64,000 nucleotides of DNA from Isoetes taiwanensis (GCA_021234155.1 JAJEKV010000079.1:2826261-2890260); one strand, 5' to 3'; positions 20,716 through 33,659 are shown, counted from the stretch's first letter. Program-made: numbers and translations. Notes: generated by a model not told the origin, from the sequence alone.

Positions 20716-22316
20716 TGTGACGTCCCCTACTCCTTATACGATGCACACATCGTATCGTATATGAGCATTCCCCGACAACCAAATTGGCGTGGGCCATCCA
20801 CCGACACCACCCTAGTGGAATGAGCCGCAAGGGAAGAGTGGATGTGTCATTCACCCGCCTCCCATCGGTCGATCTATCATGGAAGCGTAAATAAACAAAC
20901 ATGAGCACATACTAACAGTATATCAATACAATCACCTCGAAGGGTGAATACATCATAATCATCTCATATACAACAACATCAACATGAATAATAGCAACAT
21001 GAGAAATCCTACCCAGGGCTCTGACTCGAGGGGTTCGACTGACGGCTTGGGCCTCCAGAAGTCATTGCGCATGTAATTCATGGCAATGGATTTGGTCGGG
21101 CATAAGAACATGGCCGTTGGGTAGTCCACTCCATCCGCCTGCATACACACTTTGCAGAGTGGATTGATAAGTATTGGGACCCGACAGAGCCTCGCCGTAC
21201 ATAGCCAAGAGGGCTACTACTGGGTTGCATCTCCCCAGCCCCGATGAGGCAGGAGGAAAGTCACCCTTCCTCCAGAGGCTTCCATGCTCAACACAGGTGG
21301 CTAGCGGGCCACTGCCCTTATTCGACTTGAACCCAATGGAGAGTGACGATCACTCCACCTGTGTCGAGCCCATACCTTGCCCTCACGCAAAGGGGCAAGG
21401 CATTAGACCTAGCTCACTAGAATCCCCCGGTAGGCTTTTTACACACCGTAGGGATTGATCTGTGTTGGGACAAGTACCTCCTTGTTCTGCCGGTCTAGCC
21501 CCTCCACCTTCAACCCGGTGGGCTCTTGTGTACAAGCCGCAATAATTGGGTACTAATGATACTATTCTAGGATCATCTTCTATAAGGTCAAGTAGGGTCT
21601 CTACCCCCTTCCCAATACATAGAGGTCATGAATGAAATACCAACATCATCATAGAACTAAAATGAAGAATATCATCTAATCCATCTACCTAAACATCCAG
21701 AGTTAGGTTCCTTTGTTAGGGCTTATGATCTCGGGATCTACAAGGCTTCTATGGCTAATCTAACATACTAAACATGCTTATTGCCTAGCCAAAAGGCAGC
21801 TTTGCACAACAGAATGACTAGATACCTGGTCCTTGACTGCGCCAGAGCCCCTCGTAATGCATCCATGCCTCTCGATCCTCAAGCAGATCGCCGCCACGCT
21901 AATGATCTCATAGTGCAAAGACGGCTTTGCAGAGCCGAGCAATGCGAAATGGGGTCTTGACTTGGCCGAAATGGCTCAAGAGAACCCTAAATGCAAAAAG
22001 GGAAAGGAGCTCTATGAAAACCCTAAAATGCAAAGAGAAGAAAAGGGTTTAGGGTTTAAGGGAAAGCCCTTATATAGAAACCCTTAGGGTTAGGTTAAAC
22101 ATTGGCAAATGGGGTTTAGCCATTTGGCAACGGGGTCCATGGGGTTTATAATTGTGTATGTTTATTTAACATGCACAATATTCGAAGTTGCCCCCCCAGG
22201 TGCAACTCTAGGTGCAACCTATTACGACCACCGAGTACATGTCATCTGTGACATGTACGGGTGACGTGGTAGCATAATATATGTATTCGGGGCGTATATT
22301 ATGCTGGAACGTCATA
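20716..22316 (-). repeat. Element 1 5' LTR
   Basis: 1601 bp, colinear with the 3' LTR at 1378-2982. The U3 is on the right, with a minus-strand TATATAAGG box (complement 22068-22076); transcription would start near 22040 and run left. It ends CGTCATA instead of CGTCACA, followed by TTGAA. Differences from the 3' LTR are mostly short clustered changes and small indels. Confidence 0.93.
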
Positions 22317-22321
22317 TTGAA
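22317..22321. repeat. Target site duplication of element 1, right (TTGAA)
   Basis: Matches 1373-1377. Confidence 0.88.
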
Positions 22322-22400
22322 TTGGAAGAGAAACAGGAACAAGCATTCGGTGCCAAAAACAAATGGATAGGGACATCAACTAATGAAATTTAAAGCTTTA

Positions 22401-22490
22401 GAATAGAATAGAATAGAATAGAATAGAATAGAATAGAATAGAATAGAATAGAATAGAATAGAATAGAATAGAATAGAATAGAATAGAATA
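22401..22490. repeat. (GAATA)18 microsatellite, LINE 3' tail
   Basis: Ninety bases of perfect pentanucleotide repeat, 18 units. The duplicate at 55037-55121 has 17 units. Confidence 0.95.
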
Positions 22491-22499
22491 GGCTTTTAT

Positions 22500-24242
22500 T
22501 TTCCAGAGAGACCAATCGGCCTATGGGATCCCAAAGAGAGAGCACAACAGATCTATTACTGGCCGGGTTAAAAAAAATCTGTCCCGAATGATGTCAAACT
22601 GTACAAGTATATATATGAGACAAGACAGATTCAAGTCATGCGTGTGTTCAAAGAGAGAGTTGGTCTCGTAGATCCATGACCTCTTGGAGGTATGATCCCA
22701 ACATTCAGACTTAAGCTGCGCTGAGTATCATGTGTAGAAAGAGCCGTGCATGACCAATTCAAAGCATAGCATGCCTGAATTTGGTCATGCATCGAACATC
22801 CCTATAGAGTATGACATTCATCTTCAACGGCCTCCATTTGATAACATCTACAGAGCTTGTCCCCGCCGCGGGTTCCCCAATCCATCTCCCCCGCCTCAAT
22901 GCAAGTAGATCAGATGCATCTATACGGATTGCGGCAATGGGTTTGCACTGTTTCATAGGCAGATGGGTGCACATGTAACATTGTGGGCCCCGCTCCAATG
23001 AGGGATTCACATGGCTCTGGTAATGTGTTGTCTTGACCTGTTCAAGAGCGCAGACATCCCAGAGTTTGCTAAGGAAGTAGGCATCAAGGTATTATCTCAA
23101 GCTGTGGCGATCTGCCTCTGCTTGCACCTATGCTCCTGCAGATTCCATCTGGGGTGCACTGAACTTGCTTTTCCTTCCAACAGGCCTTGAGGCATTACAG
23201 CCCCATTGTGCATATAAGTCAGGCTAGCGAGCCGAACATCGTCCATAGTGGCCACCTTCTAAAAGTAGACGATGTGCCATTCCAGGGCTGCCTTCTGAAG
23301 AGGTAAGAAACCTATCTCCTGTGGCAGGATATGATATGGGACCGTGGACTTCACCCCCGGTGCTCGGGCTAGGAAGGCTTTCTGTACCTGCTCCAAATCA
23401 TTCTAGGTAGTGAGGGACATCACGAGGCCCCAGACCTCGACCCCGTATAAAAGGATACAAGGCCTTGAATAGATGCCAGTCATATAACTCTGCTATGTGA
23501 CTATTGTTCTCCGCATGGTATACATCACCTTCCAGCCTGCTGCCGTCCGTAGACAGATGGAAGCATCCCACTGTATATTAGAGGGGAACTCCACTTCAAA
23601 TACTTGTAGGTAGATGCCACTTCCATTTTTGCCCCAGTAAATGAAGGAGGGGACGCGTGGCTGACATGAGATGATATGAGGACCAACTTAGTCCTACCAG
23701 ATTGATTTGCACTGCAGTCGCCTGGTAGAATGTGTCCAGAGCATCGAGATGGCACTGCATGTCTATGGAGTGTAAGCAAGGTGGTCCCAGCATATATGAG
23801 CTATCTAACAATCTGTGCAGGAGGTGAGCTCAGTCGCACCCATTTTCAGAAAGCCAGCTCTCCAACTGGTCGATGTACAATCCAAATAGAACAGAGGATA
23901 TCATTGGCGGACCCTGATACTGCTGTCAAATGGCTGGCTTGTCAGATGTAATCAGCTCGAGCATGTCTTCTACAGCCTGTAGAGCGCATTCTACAAATCT
24001 ACAGGGACCCCTAGGTTTTGCAATTTTACCCATAGCTTTTCTCGAGGCACCGTGTCAAAAGCCTTTGCGAAGTTCACAAAGCAGCAATATAGGTCTCGTC
24101 GTCGGTTCGTATTGTCCTCAACCAGAGTCTGCAATTTGAAGATGTGATCAATGATTGAGTGTCGTGGCCTAAAACCTGCTTGTGTGTGGGCCCGGACTTT
24201 GCTTGGTCGGCCTTGTTGTGTGTTGTGGGGCGTTGGTTGCAT
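22500..24242 (-). pseudogene. LINE reverse transcriptase, decayed
   Basis: The best block is 23991-24242, with QAGFRPRHSIIDHIFKLQTL and FVNFAKAFDTVPREKLW, the finger and first palm motifs of a non-LTR RT; A-F-D holds a catalytic Asp. Later pieces in other frames (TKLVLISSHVSHA, ASTYKYLKWSS near 23560-23700) fit the thumb region. The YADD block is not recoverable here. Many stops; not functional. Confidence 0.78.
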
Positions 24243-24248
24243 GTCCGC

Positions 24249-25871
24249 TGCGGACGCCCTGTAATATATATAACGAATTTCTGACGATACATACGGGACT
24301 TTCCCCTCCCATGGCTTATCATCTCACCATGAGCGTGGCCCTCCGCCCCGTTCGGGCCATCATGAAATGAGGCCCAAGAAGGACACGAAGGGGTCATTCG
24401 CCCCACTTTCAATGGGACTCCTACGCCGCTGAAGCATGAATACAAGGGTTAGCACACACACTTAATATACATAAATAACCACCACGAAGGGTGGCGATCC
24501 ATCCAATATACCAACGCATAGAATATGCATCTAATCCTAGGAAAACACCCAAACCCTGTGTTCTACCCCAGCTCAGACTCCCGTGGGGATCGACCGACGC
24601 CGGGCCTCAAGAGATCAGCCAGACCGAGTCTTGGCATGGCGCTATCGGCATAGAACATTGGCTAGGGTTGTCCACTCCATCCGCCTCTCCCCGCACACAC
24701 TTTGCGTGATGGGTCAATTCATGCTATGGCTTCGCTTATAGCCTTCCCGAGACGCAGCACTGTGGCATCACCCTCCTGAGCCTACCTGTGTTCATGACGC
24801 CTCGGGTCCGATGAGGCGTGCCCGGAGCCGTCCCCTTCAATCACAAGGGTTCCATGGGTGAGTTAGAGAATACGGGTCGCATCAACACCCCCGCGTGATC
24901 CGCATCTGCAGACTTACTCACCCTAAATCTACTCAAAAGTGCAAGGTGCTCCATACCTGATCACACCTTCCCACCCGGGGGAGTGTCGGGACCCATACCT
25001 CGCCCTCGTGGACCGGGCATCAGGGCCTAGCCCATCTGAGGGAGTCTCCGGGAGCCTTTGTATGCTCATGCAAGACCCCACCCCTCATGTCACCAGCATG
25101 TTCCTTTGTCCGGTGCTAAGCCAGACCATAGCATCTAGGGACCCGGTGGGTTCTTGTGCACAGTACGCATCTTATGGGACTTACTAGGGGCTTATCTAGG
25201 AGCATACCATCTGCATACGGGTTCAGGAGGCCTCTACCCCACCGTATCCCCCCGCTGCAGGTCGATCAAACAAAGAACTAACAATCCATCCTTTTCGGAG
25301 TAAGAACCGTAATTGAATATAAAGAGAACTTGTTTGTACAATCAAGGGTTAGTTTCTATGATTGAATTACAAAGAGAACATAGAAGGACGGACACAACCA
25401 AGTGTTAACTAGAATTCACATAGCCACCCTACCCAATTCCCGGCTGGACTCATTCCCATGGGGCCTCCATCTCTCGGCGGTTGAAGATTCACCTGTGGCT
25501 TCACAGGACGACCGTATGGGGGTTCTCCGCAGTGGTTGATGGCGCCATACCCTCCCGCCTTCCTTGGTCGATCTTTCGTGAGTCAATCCTGTGGATAGGG
25601 GGTCAAGTTGGCATCCAAACTTGGCAACCCCCCATGCTGCCCAATCGACAAAGTGTGGCCTTCCCAATTGGTAATTATCCCAATTTCCTAGGTTATAGGT
25701 TATTATTAACTGTGGGTTAAATTAGCATAGCTAATTTAATCCTTTGTAAGGTAACCCCTAGGTTGCAATTAAGTTCCCATACCCCCATGGTAGCGCATCT
25801 TGAGGGAGTGACGGTTTTGTATTTGTAATGGTCCCGTGATAGTAGACCAGATAAACACGTGGAACGCCACA
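24249..25871 (-). repeat. Element 2 3' LTR
   Basis: 1623 bp, starts TGCGGACGCC and ends CGCCACA. Colinear with 35625-37214 and 56874-58466. Confidence 0.88.
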
Positions 25872-25884
25872 TTCTCCCCTCCTT
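25872..25884 (-). promoter_or_regulatory. Polypurine tract of element 2
   Basis: Minus strand AAGGAGGGGAGAA adjoining the 3' LTR; the same tract is beside the duplicate LTR at 58467. Confidence 0.82.
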
Positions 25885-26412
25885 AAAAATAATGCTGTCC
25901 CCAAAGATTAGGGTTAGCTAATTGAATACATATACGTAAAGCACTGAAGTTAAGAATATAACATTAATACGTTGAGATTATAATAATTTGAACGTCCGAT
26001 TTAAAACATTCTGACAACAAAATTCATACATGTAGACAAAACCAATACGGGACAAGTTGGGTCATCAGCAACCCTCTATACAAGGCAGGTGACGACTTGT
26101 TCATTGGCCCGCATTTAACCATATACCCGTGAGGTTAATAGTATGATTAAGTTGTGGTTGGGTGGACCACCCTAGAAATAAAAAAAAAAAAATATCTAGA
26201 AGGGAATCTATCATGTGTACGGCTTGCAATTCCTCTTATAGCCAGAACGAACGCAGTCTATTTACTAGATGTCTTCCTAGCAATTCGCGGCCATGTCAAC
26301 ATCAACAATACACTACATGCTAGAGAACACGAAGGTGATCTCATCATCGGTTATTACTAGCATATACGATGCGTCTACCCCTCTAAAACATGATTCTCGC
26401 TCAATCAAGCCT
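25885..26412 (-). other. Element 2 3' untranslated region
   Basis: AT-rich, no gene, an A-run at about 26178. Near-identical to 58480-59030. Confidence 0.5.
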
Positions 26413-27690
26413 TCGCTTACGAGCCGAGCGGGTTGATAGCATCGTTGATGGTGCGGCCCTTGAGATTCCCGCATGAAGTCGGATAGTGCTTCTCAAGGTC
26501 TATCTTCATCACCCGTGTAGCATCTTCAACCGTAAGGCCCACCGACCAAGTATTGCAACATTTGAGTCCTTTCCTGGTCCTGCTTGTAAGCTCGATCAAG
26601 AAGAGCTTCGCACTATTTCCATTTGCTTCTTCGGGCCATTTCTAGGAGGGTAGGCGTATCCAAAACCTCCTCTCGATCAGGGGTGTGTTGTTTCAGAAGA
26701 CTCACGGAAAGACCTTGTGGATCTTCAAGCCGGGTGGCAAGTCTAAGCGATATGCCCGTTTCTCCCACACGCTCAAGAATCTGGAACGCCCAGCCCATCC
26801 GGGTGCTAGCTTCTTACGCTACCAATTTTAAGCTTGGCTTGTTTTACTTTGATTTTAAGCCAAACCGATTCGCCCACCTGAAGATTCAGGGGGTTCGGTG
26901 CTTATCCGCTAGACTCTCTCGACGCACTACGCGGCGGCCAATAAGTAACCAGGGAATTCTTCCACCAAGGCGTGATTTCTAGAAGGAGTTGTTGAGAGAC
27001 CTCCACTTTAGAAAGGATTATGCCATGTGTCCGAGTAAGACATTGGTAGCCATAATTTATCATGAAAGGAGACATTCTAGAAGACTCCCCGCTGAAAATC
27101 GCTGTAGGCTTAATTCCACCAAGTAAATATAATCCGCCCATTGTGACTTTTACTCCATACATAGCTTCTTAGCATATCTTCGATAATACGATTGACACGC
27201 TCGCTTTGACCATCCTGTCCGGAGGATGGTAGGCTGCACTCATGGCAAGCTTGGTCCGGATGGTGGCGAAGAAATCCTTCCAGAATGTAATCGACAAACT
27301 TAGGATCCCCTCGGCTCGGATATAATTACTCGCGATCCCGCGGTAACCCGAAAATTTCCTTTGCAAAGAGCAAGGCGGTGTCGGCGGCGGTGTCCGTGGT
27401 GCGACATGGCAGTGAAGTGAGCCATCTTTGATAATTTGTCCACTAATGCACCATTAAGGCATCATACCCCGGAGACGCGTGGAAGCCCCACAATGAAATC
27501 CATGGTTATGACTTCCCACTTGGCGTTGGGCACATCCAAAGGTTGCAACTCGCCAGAACTCTTAATTGCTCGCCTTTGGTTTGCCGACAAACCCGATTAA
27601 TCGCTTTGATGTACCTAGCAATATCCTTCTTCATGGAAGGCCAAAAATAGCCGGAGCGGATCTTAAAGTAAGTTTTCATAAAACCCCGAT
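26413..27690 (-). pseudogene. Integrase and chromodomain of element 2, frameshifted
   Basis: Minus strand. Integrase pieces: CRQTK-like zinc end near 27580, MDFIVGLP-like core near 27500, AMSAAYHPPDRMV near 27230 (the Glu block) and SRMSPFMINYGYQCLTR (26902-27162). The GPF region (MGWAFQILERVGE) and SLLKQHTPDREEVLDT lie at 26613-26798. The chromodomain remnant has VGLTVEDATRVMKIDLEKHY (26417-26599). At least five frame changes. Same order as the intact end of element 1. Confidence 0.85.
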
Positions 27691-27699
27691 GTCCTCGCT

Positions 27700-29250
27700 A
27701 TAGGGCTGTTGTGTGTGTCATGGAGAATCAACTTTCGCACTCAAGTCAGCTGGAACACACAACTTGTCTTTGTAATATAATAAATTGCCCTCCTTCTTGT
27801 ATGAACGGGAATGCTTCACGCTCTCTATCTAAGATGGGCTTCCTTACCCAAACTTTCCCAAATATTGGCTGATCTGGACTGCGGCCAAGGTCTGTTCTAT
27901 CCGCTTCCCAAACTCACGGTGAGTGTGGAAATGGCATTACAATGGGTGCGGGTTATAAAGGGATGACGTGACAAAGCATCCAGAACCACATTGTGCTTTC
28001 CCGGCTTGTATACAATCCTCAAGTCATATTCCTCGAGGAATTCCATCCATCTTCACATTTAGGAGATTTAGATTTGGTCGGGTGGATAGATAGCGGAGAC
28101 TTTGATGATCCAGATCCAACCGGAAATCTTCTATCAAGAAGGTAGTGTCTCCAAATATGTAAGAGCACGCATAACCGCCAAAGAACTCCTCGATCATGGT
28201 AGGATATCGCTGCTCGCATCGTTCATCTTCTTTGAATCGTAAAGCAACAACTCTCTCCCTCCTCAAGATTAAGACACCACCAAGTAGCTATCTTACTCGC
28301 ATCGGGTGGCTACCGATTTATCCTTTTCCTGGACAAAGGTAAGGACTGGGTGTATGTTAAAGCATCCTTGAGTTTTCAAAGCCGACTTGGACTTTTTGTT
28401 TTCCAATGTTCCATCCAATCCTTTACTTTCTCATGTCTTGTGAGATTAGTAAGAGGTGCGGCAATTGTTGCAAAATCCTTAACAAATTTCCGATAATATC
28501 CTCGGGCGAGTCCCAAGAAACTCCGGACCCTCAAACATTAGCGGAATGGGCCAATCCTTTTACCGCTTCTATCTTAGCCGGGTCTCAGAGCAATTCCTTT
28601 CACGAGATAATATGCCCCAAATAGTCTACCCCTGAGTGGCTTAACTTGCATTTAGAGAACTTGGCTAAGAGCTGATGGCTTTAGCTTTTGCAAAGCTAAT
28701 CGAAGATGTTGTTCATGTTGCTGCAAGGTTTTACTATAGATGAGAATGTCATCAAAAAATGACAACAAAGTCATCCAAGTATTGGCGAAGATGTCATTCA
28801 TCAACCGCGATAAACGCTGGTGGGCGTTGGTCAATCCAAAAGGCATGACAGTTGAATTGTGAATGCCCATATCCGTACTTAAAAGCAGACTTATGGATGT
28901 CCTCTTCCTTAATCCTTATCTGATGGTACCCAGAGCACAAATCAATCTTTGAGAAATATTTTGCTCCTTGCAACCGGGTCCATAAGATCATCTGCCCTAG
29001 GCAAAGCATAGCGATTCTTGATGGTATGCTTATTGAGTTGCCTATAATCAATACACATCCTTAAGGAGCCATCTTTTTCTTAACAAAAAGAATAGGAGCG
29101 CCAAATGGTGAAACACTAGGCCGAATAAACCCCAAATTCAAGAATCCTTGTAGTCCGTTTTTTAAGCTCGCGCCAACTCCGGAGGACTCATTCGCAGACG
29201 GGCTTTACCGGGTAGGCTTAGTACCCTGCTCAAGAGTTATCTCACATTCC
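27700..29250 (-). pseudogene. Reverse transcriptase and RNase H of element 2, frameshifted
   Basis: Minus strand RT with [20 protein letters not shown] and KEEDIHKSAF (28794-29051), then FFDDILIYSKTLQQHEQHLR (28652-28870), where FFDD is the catalytic box. RNase H and connection remnants occur at 27960-28620 (for example DHQSLRYL near 28090). The catalytic Asp pair is intact here, unlike the copy in element 1. Confidence 0.88.
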
Positions 29251-29960
29251 ACCCCTCTAAAAGGAGGGAAGCTTGTGGATCTCATCCGAAAAAAAGATCG
29301 CTAAATTCTCGAAGAAGGGTAGCAATGTCCGATGGTAAAGCCGCCGACATTTGCTGCCGCTTTGGAGTCCCACTCAAGGGAAGCAAGTTTAATGAGGCAA
29401 AGAAGTTCATTCCCTGCGATAGCTTTTCCTAGCTGCTTTATTGACATTGATCGCGATAGCGGAGTGTAATGAATCACCTTTTATTGTCACACGTGCTCCA
29501 TTAGCGTTGAAGGTGACCTCCCGCTTCTCACAGCCTATGTGGGCCCTAGCTAGCAGACGCTAAAAACTCCATTCCCACAATAAGATCATATTTGCCAATG
29601 TCCATTAACCCGCACCCAAGGTAACCGTGCACCCGGGCAAATGTATTTTAAGGTTAATAAGGCCATGAGTGTGTCCGATCTTACCGCTAGCTAAGGTGAC
29701 CGGCTTAGGTCTGATCTCAATGTTTCCCCGCAACAAAGCACGGCCATTCTAGGAGAAGCAAAATTATGCATTCTACCCGTGGTCCATCAAAATTATGAAG
29801 GGTTTCTTGTCTACTTGGCCTATCATAGACATATACAGTAGGCTGACTTTCAAATGCTGTACCGCTTCTATAGCGGCAAGAATATGAGACGCACCATGAA
29901 TGTACTTTCGGGAGCCTGCGTTTCGGTAGCAAGATTGGACTCAAATCTTCCTAATCAGGC
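29250..29960 (-). pseudogene. Protease of element 2, frameshifted
   Basis: Minus strand. The duplicate reads DKKPFIILMDT (62360) and DIGKYDLIVGMEFL (62057-62251), matching pepsin active-site and C-terminal blocks; here the same region is open only in short pieces (29717-29944). Confidence 0.72.
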
Positions 29961-31170
29961 CGGGCCATGGCGGTGGAGCAAGCATCCGGCGTGACCTGGA
30001 CACCCCTCGCTTAGTGTCCAGGGCCTCATGCACTGTAGGCATGCCTTATCCCCGGCGAGTTGTTCTTCTGCCTCTTTAGGGAATGGACAGTAAGAGGCCC
30101 CACTTCTACTCAAAGATTGTTCGCTTATCCCAGCGCGTGCTAAAAGCAACTTTCTTCTCCCTCAAGGCCCATAGGAATTGTCACAGGGCCGAGAGGGCCC
30201 GGGACTTGGCGACGGGGTTTTGTAAGGTGTGGACGGGTAAGGCCCTGGGTCGTGTAGTAAGGAGCAGTCGCAGATACCGGGCTCCTTTGGCGACCTTCCT
30301 CAAGGCTTAATGCCTTAGCTTCCGCCTCTCTCGACTTTGGGTCGCCCATAGCCTTGACCATTCGCTTAATAGATGGGGCCAACCCTTCAATGTAGCCCCT
30401 AATGCTTTTTCTCATTCATTCCGGCACATACAACCTCAAACGCATGAATTAAAATGTAGGCTCGGCAAATCGACATGCCCCTTCTCGCTCCAACCTCAGA
30501 GAAGGTCCGAATCATGGCATTTGTGCGTAGCCCAGGCACGTAATGCATTTAAAAGCCTTTAGCAAACTTCCTGAACTTGCATCCGCCTCCTATCCAGGTG
30601 TTTAGTTTCCTCGGGCGAACCCTTCCACCAAATACGGCAGCTCGGTAAGGTTAGTGGTGGCTTAACCTTCCCCAGATCTTTCTCTCACATTCCATAGGAC
30701 TTCCCGAATTCCTTCATTTCGCCCAACCAAGATTCCGTGATTCAAGCCTCCTCCCGGATTTCCCATCAAACCGGAGCCAACTTCCGTTTCTTCCATATAC
30801 TAGTGATAGTCAGATCAACGCTTTTTCGGTATTCCTTATCCTTACGCCTTTGAATGATCACCGCCCTCGAGCGAGGACCCAAGAACCGTGGCGGTTGAAT
30901 GTGAGGAAGCGGCGCTATCCTTAGAGGAACTTCGATGACGCTTAGCATGAGTCCTCCTCTCATGACAGTGCATGTGGCTAGCTCGGGAGGAGATGGCTGC
31001 ATTGTGTGTGGACTCAATGGTCGCGAGGTAATTCCGGTCCGGCCCTCCCCGAAAGTATGTGGCGCTGGATTGGTATGTAACACATAAGCCCTCAGAACTC
31101 ACCGAAGTTGCCTTTTCATTAACATCAATTCCCTCGCTCAGGTGATTTTACCGTTGGAGGGTGTTTTGCT
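29960..31170 (-). pseudogene. Gag of element 2 with zinc knuckle, frameshifted
   Basis: Minus strand, beginning near 31130 with an N-terminal Ser/His/Arg-rich region (HERRTHAKRHRSSSKDSAAS). Basic helices follow (RRKDKEYRKSVDLTITSIWK), then capsid remnants, then a CCHC knuckle region near 29990-30060 (clear as GHFMRNCPHA in the duplicate). Confidence 0.72.
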
Positions 31171-31379
31171 GCCGCTACGACACCGCCTATAGGGGAGCAT
31201 TCATGAATATATAAGCGAGATTTATACTAATGTATAATCCCTTTTAAAATAATTGAGATCAAAAGAATATACAAACAGAAAACAATGTTTTTATTTCATT
31301 GAAGTCGAGTACAAAACAAGTATATTGGTACATGGGTTAAGACGAAAGTAGGTATGATACAGTGGAAACTCTTAAAATT
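31171..31379 (-). other. Spacer between ORF-c and gag of element 2
   Basis: AT-rich, no ORF, nearly identical to 63720-63930. Confidence 0.5.
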
Positions 31380-31860
31380 CTATCCGCACAAGAAACAAAG
31401 AACAAAGAAAAACATAACGTAAGAGACCAAGCCTAGGGGTTGGCGCAGGGTACAGGATCGCGATAGCGGGTACTCTCCCGCATGTTCCGGACGAAGCTTA
31501 TAGCGCTGCCCGTGCTTGGACAATGATTGCTTGGTACTCCCATGTTGGGCTGATAATCGGTGAAGGTTAAAGAGCCTTCGTGATCGCGATAAAAGAGTTG
31601 CCAAAGATGGTCATTGGCGCCTCAAGGCTTCTGCGGCTCGGTCATATTCCAAGAGTCCTGTGTAATTATGTGGTCATCTTCGATCCTCAAAGCCCGATCC
31701 CCCGAGGATGTTAACTATCTCCAGCCCTTTGTCGTGGTCGAGTTCCCCGGGCGTGTGGTTCGTTTCATAGCCTTCCTCCCACTCGATATTCACCATATCT
31801 CCGCCATAGTCCTGGTCTCAAGCGGGCCGGATCGCCTCCTAACCATGTCCTGATTCTTTT
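31380..31860 (-). pseudogene. ORF-c of element 2: unknown pre-gag coding remnant
   Basis: Minus strand pieces IEWEEGYETNHTPGELDHDK and GLEIVNILGGSGFED, then FGNSFIAITKAL and EYQAIIVQARAAL in changing frames. No family recognised. Its position matches the C-terminal half of ORF-b in element 1, but I see no sequence similarity. Confidence 0.45.
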
Positions 31861-32089
31861 CCTCATACTCCCAAATGGTTTCCTCGCAACATAGTTGGAG
31901 TGAATAGAGAACATTTTGTAATTCCACTATACTCTAAACTTTAATGCTTTGGAAGAGGATGTCATAAAAACAATTTAGTTATACTCATCAAGAAAACTTT
32001 GTATTTAATAAGTAGATAAGATACACATTTTTCAATATGGTTTAAACAATTGCCAATCCCAAAATCTCATAAATACATGTGTATATATA
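31861..32089. other. AT-rich spacer in element 2
   Basis: No ORF or motif recognised. Confidence 0.4.
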
Positions 32090-33460
32090 TAACACCCTTT
32101 AGTTCGTGAACTAGGCCCCGCCTCTTTATCCTTAGCCCTAGAAGGTGGTGGAGGCGGCGGTGTCGCAGCCAGAGCTACCCCAGGTCCACTTGTGGGCGCG
32201 CAAGATGATGCAACCTCTCGTGGATAAGCAACGCCAATGGGGCTGCCGAGGAGCTTCATGCCCATCCAAGGCGCAATATCCCAGCCCAAGGTCGTAAGGG
32301 CAGATCCCGTCAGACGAGTACATACGTGAACGCACGATAGGGAAGCTTCTTGTGGTCGGGCGAAAGTGTAGAAAGTGCACGGAGGACCCCACCATGAAGC
32401 TCACCTTCCGCCCTAAGTCCCGCTATGAAGAGAACCCGCCCGCATTTGAAGGCCGACAAAAAGAAACGGGTGAGGTGGTTACCGAAGCCGCCTTTCCCCT
32501 GGGCGGAGTTTCAGAGCGCCACTTCCTCTTATCCAAGTCCATGGGGACTTCTTCCTCCTTGAGCCCTCGTTGCTCCTCCTTCTTATGCCAGGTTATGATA
32601 TAAATCTTCACCCTCATCATCCGAGCCGGAGGGAACCTCAACCATATTGATGTTTGGGACGGAGGTCCCATAGCCGCGGAAGGCATCGGGTGCAAAGGCG
32701 GCCGGTTCCCCGTGATCACAAAGTCAACGAAGACGCATTAGGTCTCCGCCGCTCTAGGGTCCCTCCCGACGGAACCGCAAAGAGTTGGTGCACCTCCCGA
32801 GGAAGTTCGGTAGAAGTGAAGTCGATGAAATCATCCATATGAAATACTCCGCAAGCTCATAAAGTACATGGTCTTTGCGCTTTGGCGTTTAACCGCCACT
32901 ACGCGGATACGCCCCCATAATATCATCCAAGAGAAGGTATTCTCGCTCGGGTGATAAATAACTGGAAGGCCGCCTTAACCCCGACAAGCCTATAGATTGG
33001 TCACGCGCCGGTGGTAGCTCCTCCGCTAGTTTCTTTCCAACGGGCAAAGTCGCCCATTCCTATATGCTCGCCATCCCTCCTCGAGGATTCCCGCGCTTGC
33101 CCTTCTCTCACGGCAAGGTTTCATCCTCAACGATTGGTCCATGAGGATGGCTAGAGCAAAAGTAGCTTCCGTGATATCGCTGCCCCCGGGAGCCGGACCA
33201 CCGGTAGGTGTTTACCCCATCGGAAGCCCTTCAAGACATCATAGGCATGTGTGTCCCCGCCTAGCATCTCACAACTATCTCCGCCCAAATAACAAGTGGG
33301 GAGGATCCCTAGAGGAATACACATGAGGAAGCATTTCCTCCATGTAAAGTCGGGCGAATCCGCATAGTCCGGATGCCGCATGTTGGCAAGGAGGTTCATG
33401 CGCTGGCATAGCAAAGGTCGAAAGAGTCGAAGGGAACCGTGGATCCCATTTTCTCCATCA
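32090..33460 (-). pseudogene. ORF-b of element 2: unknown pre-gag protein
   Basis: Minus strand coding pieces: DSPDFTWRKCFLMCIPLGIL and GGDTHAYDVLKGFRWGKHLP (33151-33414), HMDDFIDFTSTELPREVHQL (near 32800), a basic KRKWRSETPPRGK stretch (32423-32719), GWDIAPWMGMKLLGSPIGV and a Pro-run tail (PPPPPPSRAKDKEAGPSS) ending near 32090. It looks like one protein of about 400 residues broken by frameshifts. Function unknown. Confidence 0.5.
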
Positions 33461-33659
33461 AGGTACCAAAAAGAAGGAAAGCAAGGTACCTATGGCTTAG
33501 GAGGGAGGAGAGAGGAAAAGAAGCGCTTAAAATAACCCTACAGCCCTTTTAAACCCTCTTAATAAAGCCGATGTCAAGATTTTATTTTAAATTTAACATG
33601 AAAAAACTTTAAACTTTTAATTCAAAATAAAAGCTTCTTTATTAATTATTACAAACAAA

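Larger units (their letters stand above)
1378..22316 (-). mobile_element. Element 1: Ty3/gypsy chromovirus with pre-gag histone-H3-like ORF, split by a DNA transposon
   Basis: Complete LTR retrotransposon on the minus strand. It has LTRs at 20716-22316 (5') and 1378-2982 (3'), both starting TGTGACG in plus orientation; the left one ends CGTCACA and the right one CGTCATA. A 5-bp target duplication TTGAA sits at 1373-1377 and 22317-22321. A PBS complementary to initiator tRNA-Met abuts the 5' LTR, and a purine tract abuts the 3' LTR. Internal order in the sense direction is H3-like ORF-a, ORF-b, gag, PR, RT, RNase H, IN, chromodomain. The 20.9 kb span falls to about 13.2 kb once the nested 7733-bp DNA transposon and its 3-bp duplication are removed. 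The IN-chromodomain end and the Met PBS place it among chromoviruses; extra pre-gag ORFs are unusual there. Confidence 0.93.
22385..24248 (-). mobile_element. 5'-truncated LINE (non-LTR retrotransposon) with pentanucleotide tail
   Basis: Minus-strand reverse transcriptase remains at 22500-24242 and a (GAATA)18 array at the 3' end (22401-22490, read as TATTC repeats on the sense strand). The LTR of element 2 begins at 24249, so the LINE was interrupted there or its 5' end lies close by. A duplicate copy lies at about 55020-56873. Confidence 0.8.
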
